Shown in pieces: positions 51,919 to 60,724 of a DNA stretch of 64,000 nucleotides. Each line of letters opens with the position of its first letter. Positions within the stretch are counted from its first letter, which is position 1. The stretch is from Mycobacterium sp. 236(2023). GTDB lineage: Bacteria; Actinomycetota; Actinomycetes; Mycobacteriales; Mycobacteriaceae. The translations under genes were made by a program, and so were the position numbers. The notes beneath the pieces were generated by a model, which did not search any database, had not been told where the DNA came from, and saw only the letters and a program-made list of their open reading frames with translations. Where the stretch lies: the NCBI RefSeq assembly GCF_029623955.1, contig NZ_JARSBP010000002.1:1240001-1304000 (forward strand), read 5' to 3'.

Positions 51919-52659
51919 GTGCGACGAGGGTCGAGAGCGCGCGTTGGCGAGGAACCGGGTGTCAAAGTGGACGCCCGCAGCGAGCGCTGGCGCGAGCACC
52001 GCAAGAAGGTGCGCTCCGAAATCGTCGACGCCGCCTTTCGCGCCATCGACCAGTTGGGTCCCGAGGTGTCGCTGCGAGAGATCGCCGAGGAGGCCGGCAC
52101 CGCCAAGCCCAAGATCTACCGCCACTTCACCGACAAGTCGGATCTGTTCCAGGCAATCGGGCAGCGGATGCGCGACATGTTGTGGTCGGCCATCTTCCCC
52201 ACGATCGACATCGCCAAAGATCCGGCGCGCACCGTGATCCTGCGCGCCGTCGAGCAGTACGTGCGGCTCGTCGACGAGCACCCCAATGTGGTGCGGTTCC
52301 TGATGCAGGGCCGGTTCGCCCAGCAGAGCGAGTCGGCGATGCGCGCGCTCAACGAGGGTCGCCACATCACGCTGGCGATGGCCGACATGTTCAACAAAGA
52401 ACTGGCCGAGATGGAATTGGATTACGCCGCATTCGAACTCGCCGGGTTCGCGACGTTCGGTGCCGCCGCGTCGGCCACCGACTGGTGGCTCGGGTCAGAC
52501 CGGGACAGCCCACGCCGGCTGCCGTCGGAGAAATTCGTGGAGTACCTGACGACGATCATGATGGGGTCGATCAACGGCACTTGCGAGGTACTCGGTATCA
52601 AGGTCGACCCCGATGTGCCGCTCCACGAGGGTGTCAAGCGCCGCGAACAGGTCGCCTGA
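51919..52659 (+). CDS. TetR-family regulator (Rv3050c-like)
   Basis: 246 residues. HTH: SLREIAEEAGTAKPKIYRHFTDKSDLFQAI at about residues 52-81 (recognition helix TAKPKIYRHF). GTG at 51919 looks leaderless: TACAGT (51907-51912) ends 6 nt upstream; GTG at 51964 is the alternative. It is preceded by a 20-residue Arg-rich extension. By position (before the monooxygenase and nrdF) it corresponds to Rv3050c in my memory of the M. tuberculosis map. It probably regulates the downstream monooxygenase. Confidence 0.9.
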   Translation: MRRGSRARVGEEPGVKVDARSERWREHRKKVRSEIVDAAFRAIDQLGPEVSLREIAEEAGTAKPKIYRHFTDKSDLFQAIGQRMRDMLWSAIFPTIDIAKDPARTVILRAVEQYVRLVDEHPNVVRFLMQGRFAQQSESAMRALNEGRHITLAMADMFNKELAEMELDYAAFELAGFATFGAAASATDWWLGSDRDSPRRLPSEKFVEYLTTIMMGSINGTCEVLGIKVDPDVPLHEGVKRREQVA

Positions 52660-52680
52660 CTTTCATCGCCGAGACTGCGT

Positions 52681-52701
52681 CCACGCAGCAAAAGTGCGAG
52701 A
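52681..52701 (-). repeat. 21-nt dispersed repeat, copy B
   Basis: CCACGCAGCAAAAGTGCGAG plus the next base is the reverse complement of the 49243 copy with one mismatch; here it lies between two co-directional genes, after the TetR stop. Confidence 0.6.
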
Positions 52702-52776
52702 ACAGATCTGCCGGAATGCAATTTCGGCGCATGACGCACGTATCCGGTACCGGCGTTCCCAGGTACCATCGCCGTC

Positions 52777-54282
52777 ATGACCTTGGCGGAACACGCTGAC
52801 GCGACGACCGAGACCACGCCGGTGCGTACCCGCGCGCTGATCATCGGCTCCGGGTTCTCCGGCCTCGGCATGGCCATCGAACTGCAGAAGCGTGGCGTCG
52901 ACTTCCTGATCCTGGAGAAGGCCGGCGAGATCGGCGGCACGTGGCGGGACAACACCTACCCCGGCTGCGCCTGCGACATCCCGTCGCACATGTACTCGTT
53001 CTCGTTCGAGCCCAAACCGGACTGGACGCACATGTGGTCGTTCCAGCCCGAGATCCAGGAGTACCTGCTCGGCGTCACCGCCAAGTACGGGCTGCGACGC
53101 TCCATCGAGTTCGGGGCCGAGGTCGACCGGGCGATCTGGGACGACGACGAGCTGCGCTGGCACGTCTTCACCAAGGACGGTCGCGAATTCATCGCACAGT
53201 TCCTGATCTCCGGCGCCGGCGGCCTCCACATCCCGCTGGTGCCCGACTTCGACGGCCTCGACGAATACCTCGCCGCGGGAGGGTCGGCCTTCCACTCCGC
53301 GCAGTGGGATCACGGGGTCGACATCGCCGGCAAGAAGGTCGCCGTCATCGGCACCGGCGCCAGCGCCATCCAGATCGTCCCTGAGATCGTCAACGACGTC
53401 GGCGAACTCCAGCTCTACCAGCGCACCCCGGCCTGGGTGATGCCGCGACCGAACAATCCGATTCCGGACGCGATGCAGCGTGCGTTCACCAACGTGCCCG
53501 GCACCCGGGCGGCGATGCGCGCAGGCATCTACTGGTTGCACGAGGTCGTCGGCTTCGCGATGACCAAGCAGCCCCGGTTGCTCAAGCTCGGTGAGATGGC
53601 AGGCAAGTGGAACATCCGCCGCTCGGTCAAAGACCGCGAGCTGCGGCGCAAGCTGACCCCCGACTACCGTGCCGGCTGCAAGCGAATCCTCAACTCCGAC
53701 ACCTACTATCGAGGCATCGCCGACCCGAAGACCGAGGTCGTCACCGAAGGGATCGCCCGGTTCACGCCTCGGGGCATCGTGACGTCCGACGGGGTGGAGC
53801 GCGAGGTCGATGTGGTGGTCTTCGCGACCGGGTTCCACGTCACCGACTCCTACACCTACGTCGACATCAAGGGCCTCAAGGGCGAGGACCTCGTCGACCG
53901 CTGGAACCGTGAGGGCATCTCGGCGCTACGGGGCATCACCGTCGCCGACATGCCGAACCTGTTCTTCCTGCTCGGGCCGAACACCGCGCTGGGCCACAAC
54001 TCGGTGGTGTTCATGATCGAGTCGCAGATCCGCTATGCGGGTAAGGCCATCGCCGCGGTCGAGAAAGCGGGCGCCCAGGTGCTGGCACCGACCCGTGCCG
54101 CCCAGAACGACTACAACGACGAGTTGCAGGACGACCTGACGGGCACCGTGTGGAACACCGGCGGCTGCCGCAGCTGGTACTTGGACGACCACGGCGTCAA
54201 CCGGACGCTGTGGAGCGGCATGACGTGGCAGTACTGGCTGGCGACCCGACGGTTCAAGAAGGCTGAGTACACCTTCCGCTGA
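52777..54282 (+). CDS. Flavin-containing monooxygenase / Baeyer-Villiger type (Rv3049c-like)
   Basis: 501 residues. FAD motif GSGFSG (24-29), GGTWRDNTYPGCACD, NADPH motif GTGASAIQ and the BVMO-like segment GGSAFHSAQWDHG with His173 and Trp177 present; the leading Phe of FxGxxxHxxxW(P/D) is Ala167. It would insert oxygen into a ketone or oxidise a soft nucleophile using NADPH. TACCAT at 52764-52769 lies 7 nt before ATG, a leaderless promoter. By position it corresponds to M. tuberculosis Rv3049c. It ends in a hairpin. Confidence 0.9.
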   Translation: MTLAEHADATTETTPVRTRALIIGSGFSGLGMAIELQKRGVDFLILEKAGEIGGTWRDNTYPGCACDIPSHMYSFSFEPKPDWTHMWSFQPEIQEYLLGVTAKYGLRRSIEFGAEVDRAIWDDDELRWHVFTKDGREFIAQFLISGAGGLHIPLVPDFDGLDEYLAAGGSAFHSAQWDHGVDIAGKKVAVIGTGASAIQIVPEIVNDVGELQLYQRTPAWVMPRPNNPIPDAMQRAFTNVPGTRAAMRAGIYWLHEVVGFAMTKQPRLLKLGEMAGKWNIRRSVKDRELRRKLTPDYRAGCKRILNSDTYYRGIADPKTEVVTEGIARFTPRGIVTSDGVEREVDVVVFATGFHVTDSYTYVDIKGLKGEDLVDRWNREGISALRGITVADMPNLFFLLGPNTALGHNSVVFMIESQIRYAGKAIAAVEKAGAQVLAPTRAAQNDYNDELQDDLTGTVWNTGGCRSWYLDDHGVNRTLWSGMTWQYWLATRRFKKAEYTFR

Positions 54283-54317
54283 CCTGGCGTTCGGCGCGAC
54301 CGGCGCGACACGCCAGG
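54283..54317 (+). terminator. Hairpin after the monooxygenase gene
   Basis: CCTGGCGT at 54283-54290 and ACGCCAGG at 54310-54317 form an 8-bp stem starting at the stop codon; no T tract, so it may be a weak or bidirectional terminator. Its right end touches the first NrdR box. Confidence 0.5.
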
Positions 54318-54364
54318 CACAACATCTCGTGTTGCCGCGCGACGTCAGGCACCAGGGGTAGTGT
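54317..54364. promoter_or_regulatory. Tandem NrdR boxes upstream of nrdF
   Basis: Box 1 at 54317-54332 (GCACAACATCTCGTGT, 12 of 16 to the consensus) and box 2 at 54349-54364 (GCACCAGGGGTAGTGT, 10 of 16) are 32 bp apart start to start, identical to the nrdH spacing. TAGTGT within box 2 is again a plausible -10. Confidence 0.75.
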
Positions 54365-54412
54365 CAACGGAGCCGGTCGGATCAGACGGGCACGACTACT
54401 TTTCGCAGGTGA

Positions 54413-55399
<987 letters not shown>

Positions 55400-55464
55400 G
55401 GGTTGCCCGGGCGGTGAGGCGCTTCTGCTGGCTGGCGTCCAATCTGTGTGCTAGACAAGCACCC

Positions 55465-55515
55465 ATGATCGGTGCTGCCGTCGGCGGCTTCGTGGCCTGG
55501 GGGAGCTGGCGATGA
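55465..55515 (+). CDS. Possible 16-residue small ORF upstream of a membrane protein gene
   Basis: ATG at 55465 encodes MIGAAVGGFVAWGSWR and its TGA overlaps the next ATG at 55512 (ATGA). The overlap and hydrophobic composition suggest a coupled micro-ORF, but no ribosome site is clear and chance is possible. Confidence 0.25.
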   Translation: MIGAAVGGFVAWGSWR

Positions 55516-55835
55516 CCGAGCCTGTGAGCGACGCGGTGGAGGAACCTGCCCCCGAGCCGAAGCCATCCACCTGGCGGGTGCTCGTCAGCGCGCTGAGCCC
55601 GAAGACGGTGTGGCACATGGCCGATGGCCAACCCGTGGTGCTCAAACAGTTTGTCCAGTTCTGCCTGATCGTCGTCTACCCCGGCTGGGTACTCGGAATC
55701 CTCGGCTGCCTGGCGGTCTACGGTCTGTTCTACATCACGGTGTATCCGGTGCTGTGGGTGCTGTTCTGGCCGATGCGGGCGTGGATGAAGAAGAACCGGC
55801 CTGAGGAATACGCCGAGAGTCAGCGCAAGAAGTAG
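55512..55835 (+). CDS. Small integral membrane protein of unknown function
   Basis: 107 residues: an acidic/proline-rich N-terminus (about 1-45), two adjacent hydrophobic segments (about 48-68 and 70-88, FVQFCLIVVYPGWVLGIL and YITVYPVLWVLFW), and a basic tail ending RKK. GGGAG precedes ATG 55512. It follows nrdF by 112 nt in the same direction and might be a neighbour conserved with the nrd region (Rv3047c position), but I cannot confirm similarity. Confidence 0.7.
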   Translation: MTEPVSDAVEEPAPEPKPSTWRVLVSALSPKTVWHMADGQPVVLKQFVQFCLIVVYPGWVLGILGCLAVYGLFYITVYPVLWVLFWPMRAWMKKNRPEEYAESQRKK

Positions 55836-55837
55836 CG

Positions 55838-57418
55838 CTACCGGAGCGCGTGCTCGGCGGCCCTGCGCCCGGAGAATACGCAGTCGGACAACGACAGTCC
55901 GCTGACATACGAGTTGGCGCAGATGCCGACCGCGGTGCGGCCTGCGGCGAACAAGCCCGGGATGGGTTCTCCCGACGGTGTTTTCACCGCGCCGGTGTCT
56001 TCGTCGACGACGAGACCACCGAGGGTGAACATCGGGCACGGGTTGATCAGGCTCGGTTTCACCGAAATCGAGATCAGCGAGAACGGTCCGCGACCCACGG
56101 GGCGGACGAACTCGGCGGGTTTGCCCATCGGGTCCGGGTCGCCCATGGTGGCCGCGACGTTGTGCGCGTCCACCGTTCGACGCAGACCCTCGGGGTCGAC
56201 GCCGGCTTTGCGTGCGACCTCGGCGAGAGTGTCGGCTTCGACGCGGTCGACGCGCAGCATGGCTTCCATCTGAAGACGCTGAAACCAGATCGCCTGACGG
56301 GCAAGGTCTTTGCGCGCCCGCCGCAGGAGTTCGTCATCTGCCAGGATCCAGCCGCGGCCACCGTGTTCCTGGATCATCGCGTGTCCGACCGCGGCGCCGT
56401 ATCGGGTTTCGTCGATGAATCGCTGTCCCTGCTCATCGACGATGAGTGCACCGAGGAAGGCGCTCGGGGGAGTGATGAAGCGCCACGCCGAGACGTTATC
56501 GAGACGGTCGACGGCCGCGCCGATGTCGGTCGCCAAGCGCATTCCCGCTCCGTCGTCGGCGGAGGTGCCGAGCTGCAGTCCGTCGAGATACTCGGGCGCG
56601 TGCTCGGCGATCAACTCCCGATTGGCGATGTATCCGCCGGTCGAGAGGATCACCGCTTGACGGGCGTGGATGACGACCTCGCGCCCATACTTTCGCTCCA
56701 GCCCGTGCATGAGCCTGTCCATCGCAGCCCGCAGCGGCGGGTAGTAGATGCCCGGCTTGATCGCCAGCGCGGCGTAGCGACGGTATCGGGACCGGACGCC
56801 GCGCGGAGCTTCGACGAGGGTTCGGACGCGGACTCCCACCACCCGCCCGTCCGCATCGGTGAGCAAAGATGTTGCGCGAGTATGGAACTGCGTGCGGACA
56901 CCGAGGCGCTGCGCTGATGCGGCGAGTGGCTGGTAGATCTTCTTGCCCGACGCACCCGCCCCTCTGGCGCGGTGGCCCCGCTGGACCGGTGGGGTGACGG
57001 CGCGGAACCGGCCGGAGTTCTCGCTACCCGAAAAGTACAGGTAGTACTTGTTGTTCGGGTAGGACGTCTTGTACGGGCACAGAGACGCCTCGAACGGCAC
57101 GCCGTGCCCGCTGAGCCAATCGATCATCGCCGGGCTGGAGTCCACGAACCGGCGCAGAGTCTCGGGTCGGACCGCGTCGCCGATCTCGGCTTCCAGGTAG
57201 GCATACATCGCCTCGGGGCTGTCGGAGATTCCCGCGTCATGTTGCACCCACGTCCCGCCGCCGGCGTAGATGATGCCCCCGGACACCTGGGTTGTGCCAC
57301 CGCCGTCGAACCGGTCCACGGCGAGTACATCGGCACCGCGCGACCTGGCCTCCAAGGCGGCGCATACCCCGGCCGCGCCGTATCCGACCACCACGACATC
57401 AGCGTGAAAAGCGTCCAT
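55838..57418 (-). CDS. FAD-dependent oxidoreductase, fumarate-reductase/3-ketosteroid dehydrogenase (KstD-like) family
   Basis: 526 residues. FAD motif VVGYGAAGVCAALEA near the N-terminus, GGGTTQVSGGIIYAGGGT, a central LSTGGYIANRELI and a C-terminal GLFAAGRTAVGICANSYVSGLSLSDCVFSG flavin-binding end, given by its AAGRTAxGIxxxxYxSGxSL core. The family performs dehydrogenation such as steroid delta-1-dehydrogenation or fumarate reduction. ATG at 57418 is chosen over TTG 57424. It is divergent from a TetR gene across a 19-nt operator-like inverted repeat. Confidence 0.87.
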   Translation of the reverse strand: MDAFHADVVVVGYGAAGVCAALEARSRGADVLAVDRFDGGGTTQVSGGIIYAGGGTWVQHDAGISDSPEAMYAYLEAEIGDAVRPETLRRFVDSSPAMIDWLSGHGVPFEASLCPYKTSYPNNKYYLYFSGSENSGRFRAVTPPVQRGHRARGAGASGKKIYQPLAASAQRLGVRTQFHTRATSLLTDADGRVVGVRVRTLVEAPRGVRSRYRRYAALAIKPGIYYPPLRAAMDRLMHGLERKYGREVVIHARQAVILSTGGYIANRELIAEHAPEYLDGLQLGTSADDGAGMRLATDIGAAVDRLDNVSAWRFITPPSAFLGALIVDEQGQRFIDETRYGAAVGHAMIQEHGGRGWILADDELLRRARKDLARQAIWFQRLQMEAMLRVDRVEADTLAEVARKAGVDPEGLRRTVDAHNVAATMGDPDPMGKPAEFVRPVGRGPFSLISISVKPSLINPCPMFTLGGLVVDEDTGAVKTPSGEPIPGLFAAGRTAVGICANSYVSGLSLSDCVFSGRRAAEHALR

Positions 57419-57439
57419 ACCCAATTCCTAAACTCCTAG

Positions 57440-57458
57440 TTTGTACTCAAAGTACAAA
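57440..57458. promoter_or_regulatory. TetR operator candidate (KstD-like/TetR divergent promoter)
   Basis: TTTGTACT at 57440-57447 and AGTACAAA at 57451-57458 form a perfect 8-bp inverted repeat with a 3-nt spacer, AT-rich in a GC-rich background, between the divergent genes. Confidence 0.75.
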
Positions 57459-57489
57459 GTCGGAGTCTAGCGCCTCGTACACTGCGTGT

Positions 57490-58089
57490 GTGAGCGAGCA
57501 ATCCCGGCGGCAGGTTCCGGCCTCGGTCGCGACGAAGCTGTACGCCGCGTCCGACGTCATCGCGGCCAAGGGGCTCGAGAACACGAAGATCGAGGACATC
57601 GCCAAGGCGTCCGGAGTGCCCAAGGCCACGCTGTACTACCACTTCGCCGGAAAGGACGAGATCCTCGCCTTCCTGCTCAAAGACTCGCTGGCAGTGATGG
57701 CAGCAGAAGTGGCCGACGCCGCCGACTCCGCGGGCTCGGGCCGGGACCGCCTCGCGGCGGTGATCCGCGTGCACGTCCAGCACACCATGCGCAGGCCCGG
57801 CTCCAGCCGGGCGCTCGTCGGCGACCTCGGCCGCGCGATCCGGCTGCCCGAACTCGCGACAGCGGTCCAGGAAGTTTTCTACGACCCCATCACCAGAGTG
57901 CTTCGGGCCGGTGCCGAAGACGGTTCGCTGCGGGCCGTGCGGGATCCGGGAAGTGACGCCGTCAGCATCTTCGGGGCCGTGATCCTGACGGCCATGCTGC
58001 ACAACGTCATCGACTCCGAAACGTCCGAGAAAACGGTCGCCGACGGCGTCGTCGAGCTGTTGATGAACGGGTTGGCGCCGTCAGGCTGA
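57490..58089 (+). CDS. TetR-family regulator
   Basis: 199 residues with HTH TKIEDIAKASGVPKATLYYHFAGKDEILAFLL (recognition helix VPKATLYYHF, about residues 43-52). GTG at 57490 is the in-frame start at the family N-terminus; the open frame upstream is antisense to the flavoprotein gene. It is divergent from the KstD-like gene and probably represses it through the 57440 repeat. Its 3' end overlaps the convergent sensor kinase by 9 nt. Confidence 0.9.
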   Translation: MSEQSRRQVPASVATKLYAASDVIAAKGLENTKIEDIAKASGVPKATLYYHFAGKDEILAFLLKDSLAVMAAEVADAADSAGSGRDRLAAVIRVHVQHTMRRPGSSRALVGDLGRAIRLPELATAVQEVFYDPITRVLRAGAEDGSLRAVRDPGSDAVSIFGAVILTAMLHNVIDSETSEKTVADGVVELLMNGLAPSG

Positions 58090-60300
58090 TCCGTTCACCG
58101 GGATGATCGCGCTGATCTGGGTGCCGTCGCCGGGACGGCTCGTCACCGTCAGCTCTCCCGACAACGCCTCCACCCGGTCGCGCAAACCGACCAATCCCGA
58201 CCCGCCGCCGGCGGAAGCGCCGCCCGCCCCGTCGTCGGAGACCGAGAGGTGCAGCAGACTGCCGCCGTCGGAATCCTCTGTGAGCTCGACCCGGACGGTG
58301 ACCGACTCGGCATTCGCATGCTTGGCCGCATTCGTCAATGCTTCTGCGGCAACGTAATACGCCGCCACCTCGACGGGTTCGGGCAGGCGTTGCTCGACGT
58401 CGACATCGAGGTCGACGGGCACCGGCGACCGGCGCGCCAGATTCCGCATCGCCGGCCGCAACCCACCGCGTGACAGCACCGCAGGGTGCAGACCCCGTGA
58501 CAACTCCTGCAGATCGGAATGCAGCCCGGCAAGACCGTCGACCACCGTGGACAGCTGCGACCGCAACTCCTCGTCGCCTTCGGCCGCCGCTTCGGCAGCG
58601 CGCAGCTGCAGGCTCAGCGACACGATGCGCTGCTGGGCGCCGTCGTGGAGATCGCGTTCGAACCCACGCCGGGCCTCGTCAGCCGCCGCCACGATGCGTG
58701 CTCGGGATGCGGTGAGCTCCGCCCGCGTCTCGGCATTGGTGATGGCCGTCGAGATGAGATCGGCGAAGTCGCGGATGTGTGCCTCGGCGGTATCGGGAAT
58801 GCCGTGCGGGACATACGATCCGACGAGCAACACGCCGCGGGTTCGGCCGTCCACGATCAGCGGGGCCCCTGCGCCCGCGCGCACCCCGAACCCCCGCAGC
58901 CGGGGCGCGATCCGAGCCGACGTCGTGTCATAGTCGTCGATGCGAGCCGGGTTTCCGGTGCGGCGGACCTGATCGCTGACGGTGCCGTCCTCGATCGAGA
59001 AACGCTCTCCGACATCCCATCCCGACTCGCCACCACGATTCAGGCCGGCCAGGACGACGCCGACATCGTCGGGTTCGAAGGCGGCCAGCGTGACGTGCTC
59101 GACCCCGAGGCTGTCCGCCAGCTCCGCCACGGCGACCTCGTAGACATCCTCCAACGCGGCACCCCGGGCCACCAGCGTGGCGACCCGCCGCAGAGCCGCC
59201 TGCTGAGCCCGCGTCGCCCGAAGGCGGTCCTGTTCCTGCCTGCGCTCCGTCACATCGCGCGCCCCGCCCAGCAGCACACCGTGATCGAAGACGACATTCC
59301 ATTCCAGCCAGCGCACGGTTCCGTCGCGTTGCCGGCACCGATTCTCGAACTGGATGGCGCCGTCTGCCCCGGGCACCGTCGCCAGCGCGACGCGTGTGGT
59401 GTCCCGATCGTCGGGGTGGATGAAATCGACGAGCGGACGGGCGACGAGTTCAGCCGCCGAATACCCCAGCGTCCGCTCGAATGCCGGATTGACGCGGGTG
59501 AGCCGCGCGGCGCCGTCCTCGGCTTCGGTTCCGGCAGGCGAGACACCGAGAAACAGCAGATCCGTCGCGACCGCGAAGAAGCGCTCCAACTCGCGGCGGC
59601 TGACTTCCAGCTCCGCGGTCATTCCCTCGCGGTCGCACGCGGCAGCCAGAAGCGCCTGCAATGCCGGCACCATGCGGTGCACCCGCCGCACCGAGGCCGG
59701 GCGCAGACCTTTCGGGACGAGAAGTGTTCCGGTGAGCTCTGTTTCGTCACGGAGCTCGATGACGATCTGGTCAGCGCCCGGTTCGGCGGACCCGACGGAC
59801 AACTGCGCGTACGGAATTCCGAGCACGTCGGCCAGACGCCGGCCTGCGTCGTCGAGCGCCGGGCCCAACGCGGGCGCTCGCAACATGACCCGGGCCAGGT
59901 CGGCAGAGAGGTCGGCCTCGCGGCGCCGCTGCTCGGCCTCCGCGGCACGTAATCGAGCCTGGCCGACAAGCCCATTGGTGAGGAACGCCAGCGTGAGAAA
60001 GATCGCCAGGGCGGGGGCGAGGCTGTCCTGCCCCTCCAGATGCAGATACGCATAGACCGCGGCGCTGGCCAGCGAGGTGGCGATCGACAACCCGATGCCC
60101 CACCCGGCAGACACCACCAGCACGCCGAGCAGCAGCAGGGCGCCGAACGCGTTCTCGGGGGCGATCTTCTTGAGCGCGAAGACCGTGAGCACCTCGGCGG
60201 TGAGTAGGACCATCGCGACGGCGATGCCGAGGCCCAGAGGCCGAGCCGGGGAGCGCACGACCTGCTCGAGGAAGCGGGCCGGCTTTGATTGCCAGGTCAC
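58081..60300 (-). CDS. NarL-type sensor histidine kinase with DUF4118, PAS and GAF domains
   Basis: 739 residues. Four transmembrane helices (about 22-41, 50-66, 68-86, 95-114) form a DUF4118/KdpD-like sensor; a linker and a PAS domain (about 250-370, with PAFERTLGYSAAEL) and a GAF domain (about 395-530) follow. The HisKA_3 box is ERDLHDGAQQR with phospho-acceptor His552, then the ATPase with ALTNAAKHA and GSGLVGLRDRVEAL. GTG at 60300 is preferred over ATG 60345, because the latter would place a perfect palindrome inside the gene. It is divergent from a receiver-only protein. Confidence 0.9.
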   Translation of the reverse strand: MTWQSKPARFLEQVVRSPARPLGLGIAVAMVLLTAEVLTVFALKKIAPENAFGALLLLGVLVVSAGWGIGLSIATSLASAAVYAYLHLEGQDSLAPALAIFLTLAFLTNGLVGQARLRAAEAEQRRREADLSADLARVMLRAPALGPALDDAGRRLADVLGIPYAQLSVGSAEPGADQIVIELRDETELTGTLLVPKGLRPASVRRVHRMVPALQALLAAACDREGMTAELEVSRRELERFFAVATDLLFLGVSPAGTEAEDGAARLTRVNPAFERTLGYSAAELVARPLVDFIHPDDRDTTRVALATVPGADGAIQFENRCRQRDGTVRWLEWNVVFDHGVLLGGARDVTERRQEQDRLRATRAQQAALRRVATLVARGAALEDVYEVAVAELADSLGVEHVTLAAFEPDDVGVVLAGLNRGGESGWDVGERFSIEDGTVSDQVRRTGNPARIDDYDTTSARIAPRLRGFGVRAGAGAPLIVDGRTRGVLLVGSYVPHGIPDTAEAHIRDFADLISTAITNAETRAELTASRARIVAAADEARRGFERDLHDGAQQRIVSLSLQLRAAEAAAEGDEELRSQLSTVVDGLAGLHSDLQELSRGLHPAVLSRGGLRPAMRNLARRSPVPVDLDVDVEQRLPEPVEVAAYYVAAEALTNAAKHANAESVTVRVELTEDSDGGSLLHLSVSDDGAGGASAGGGSGLVGLRDRVEALSGELTVTSRPGDGTQISAIIPVNGSA

Positions 60301-60322
60301 CGACAGATGGTAATCGGAGAAG

Positions 60323-60340
60323 ATTCCCGTTAACGGGAAT
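60323..60340. promoter_or_regulatory. 18-nt perfect palindrome between kinase and receiver genes
   Basis: ATTCCCGTTAACGGGAAT is a perfect inverted repeat midway between GTG 60300 and ATG 60374 of the divergent genes, a strong candidate binding site for the cognate NarL-type regulator or another repressor. Confidence 0.75.
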
Positions 60341-60373
60341 GCCATCGGCGCTTGCGGCTGACAAGCTCGAAGC

Positions 60374-60724
60374 ATGAGTCCGCGCTGCCTGATCGTCGAT
60401 GACAGTGCCGCCTTCCGCGATGCCGCCCGCGCCATGCTCGAACGCGGCGGAATCGAGGTGGTCGGCATGGCCTGCGACGGTGCCGAGGCGATGCTGCAGG
60501 CCGAAGAACTGCGGCCCGACGTGGCCCTCGTCGACGTCGACCTGGGCGCCGAGAGCGGCTTCGACGTCGCCGCGCGCCTGAAGGACGTCGCGGTGATCCT
60601 GACCTCGACCCACGACGAACAAGACTTCGCCGACCTGATCGCGGCAAGCCCGGCGCTGGGTTTCCTGCCGAAATTTGCGCTGTCGCCCGGGGCCGTGCGG
60701 GAACTGCTCGACAAGCAGCCCTAG
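60374..60724 (+). CDS. Receiver-only response regulator
   Basis: 116 residues, a complete CheY-like receiver and nothing else. The acidic pocket is Asp9/Asp10 (IVDDS), the phospho-acceptor is Asp54 (ALVDVDLG), the conserved Thr/Ser is in LTSTHDE and the Lys in FLPKFALS. Without an output domain it may act as a phosphate sink or by protein contact for the divergent histidine kinase. ATG at 60374. The stop overlaps that of the convergent full-length response regulator. Confidence 0.9.
   Translation: MSPRCLIVDDSAAFRDAARAMLERGGIEVVGMACDGAEAMLQAEELRPDVALVDVDLGAESGFDVAARLKDVAVILTSTHDEQDFADLIAASPALGFLPKFALSPGAVRELLDKQP

Noticed and set aside
60301..60345. ATG start at 60345 for the sensor kinase
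   Set aside because: It would place an 18-nt perfect palindrome in the coding sequence and adds residues before the first helix without family similarity; the GTG at 60300 is more economical, although not proven.
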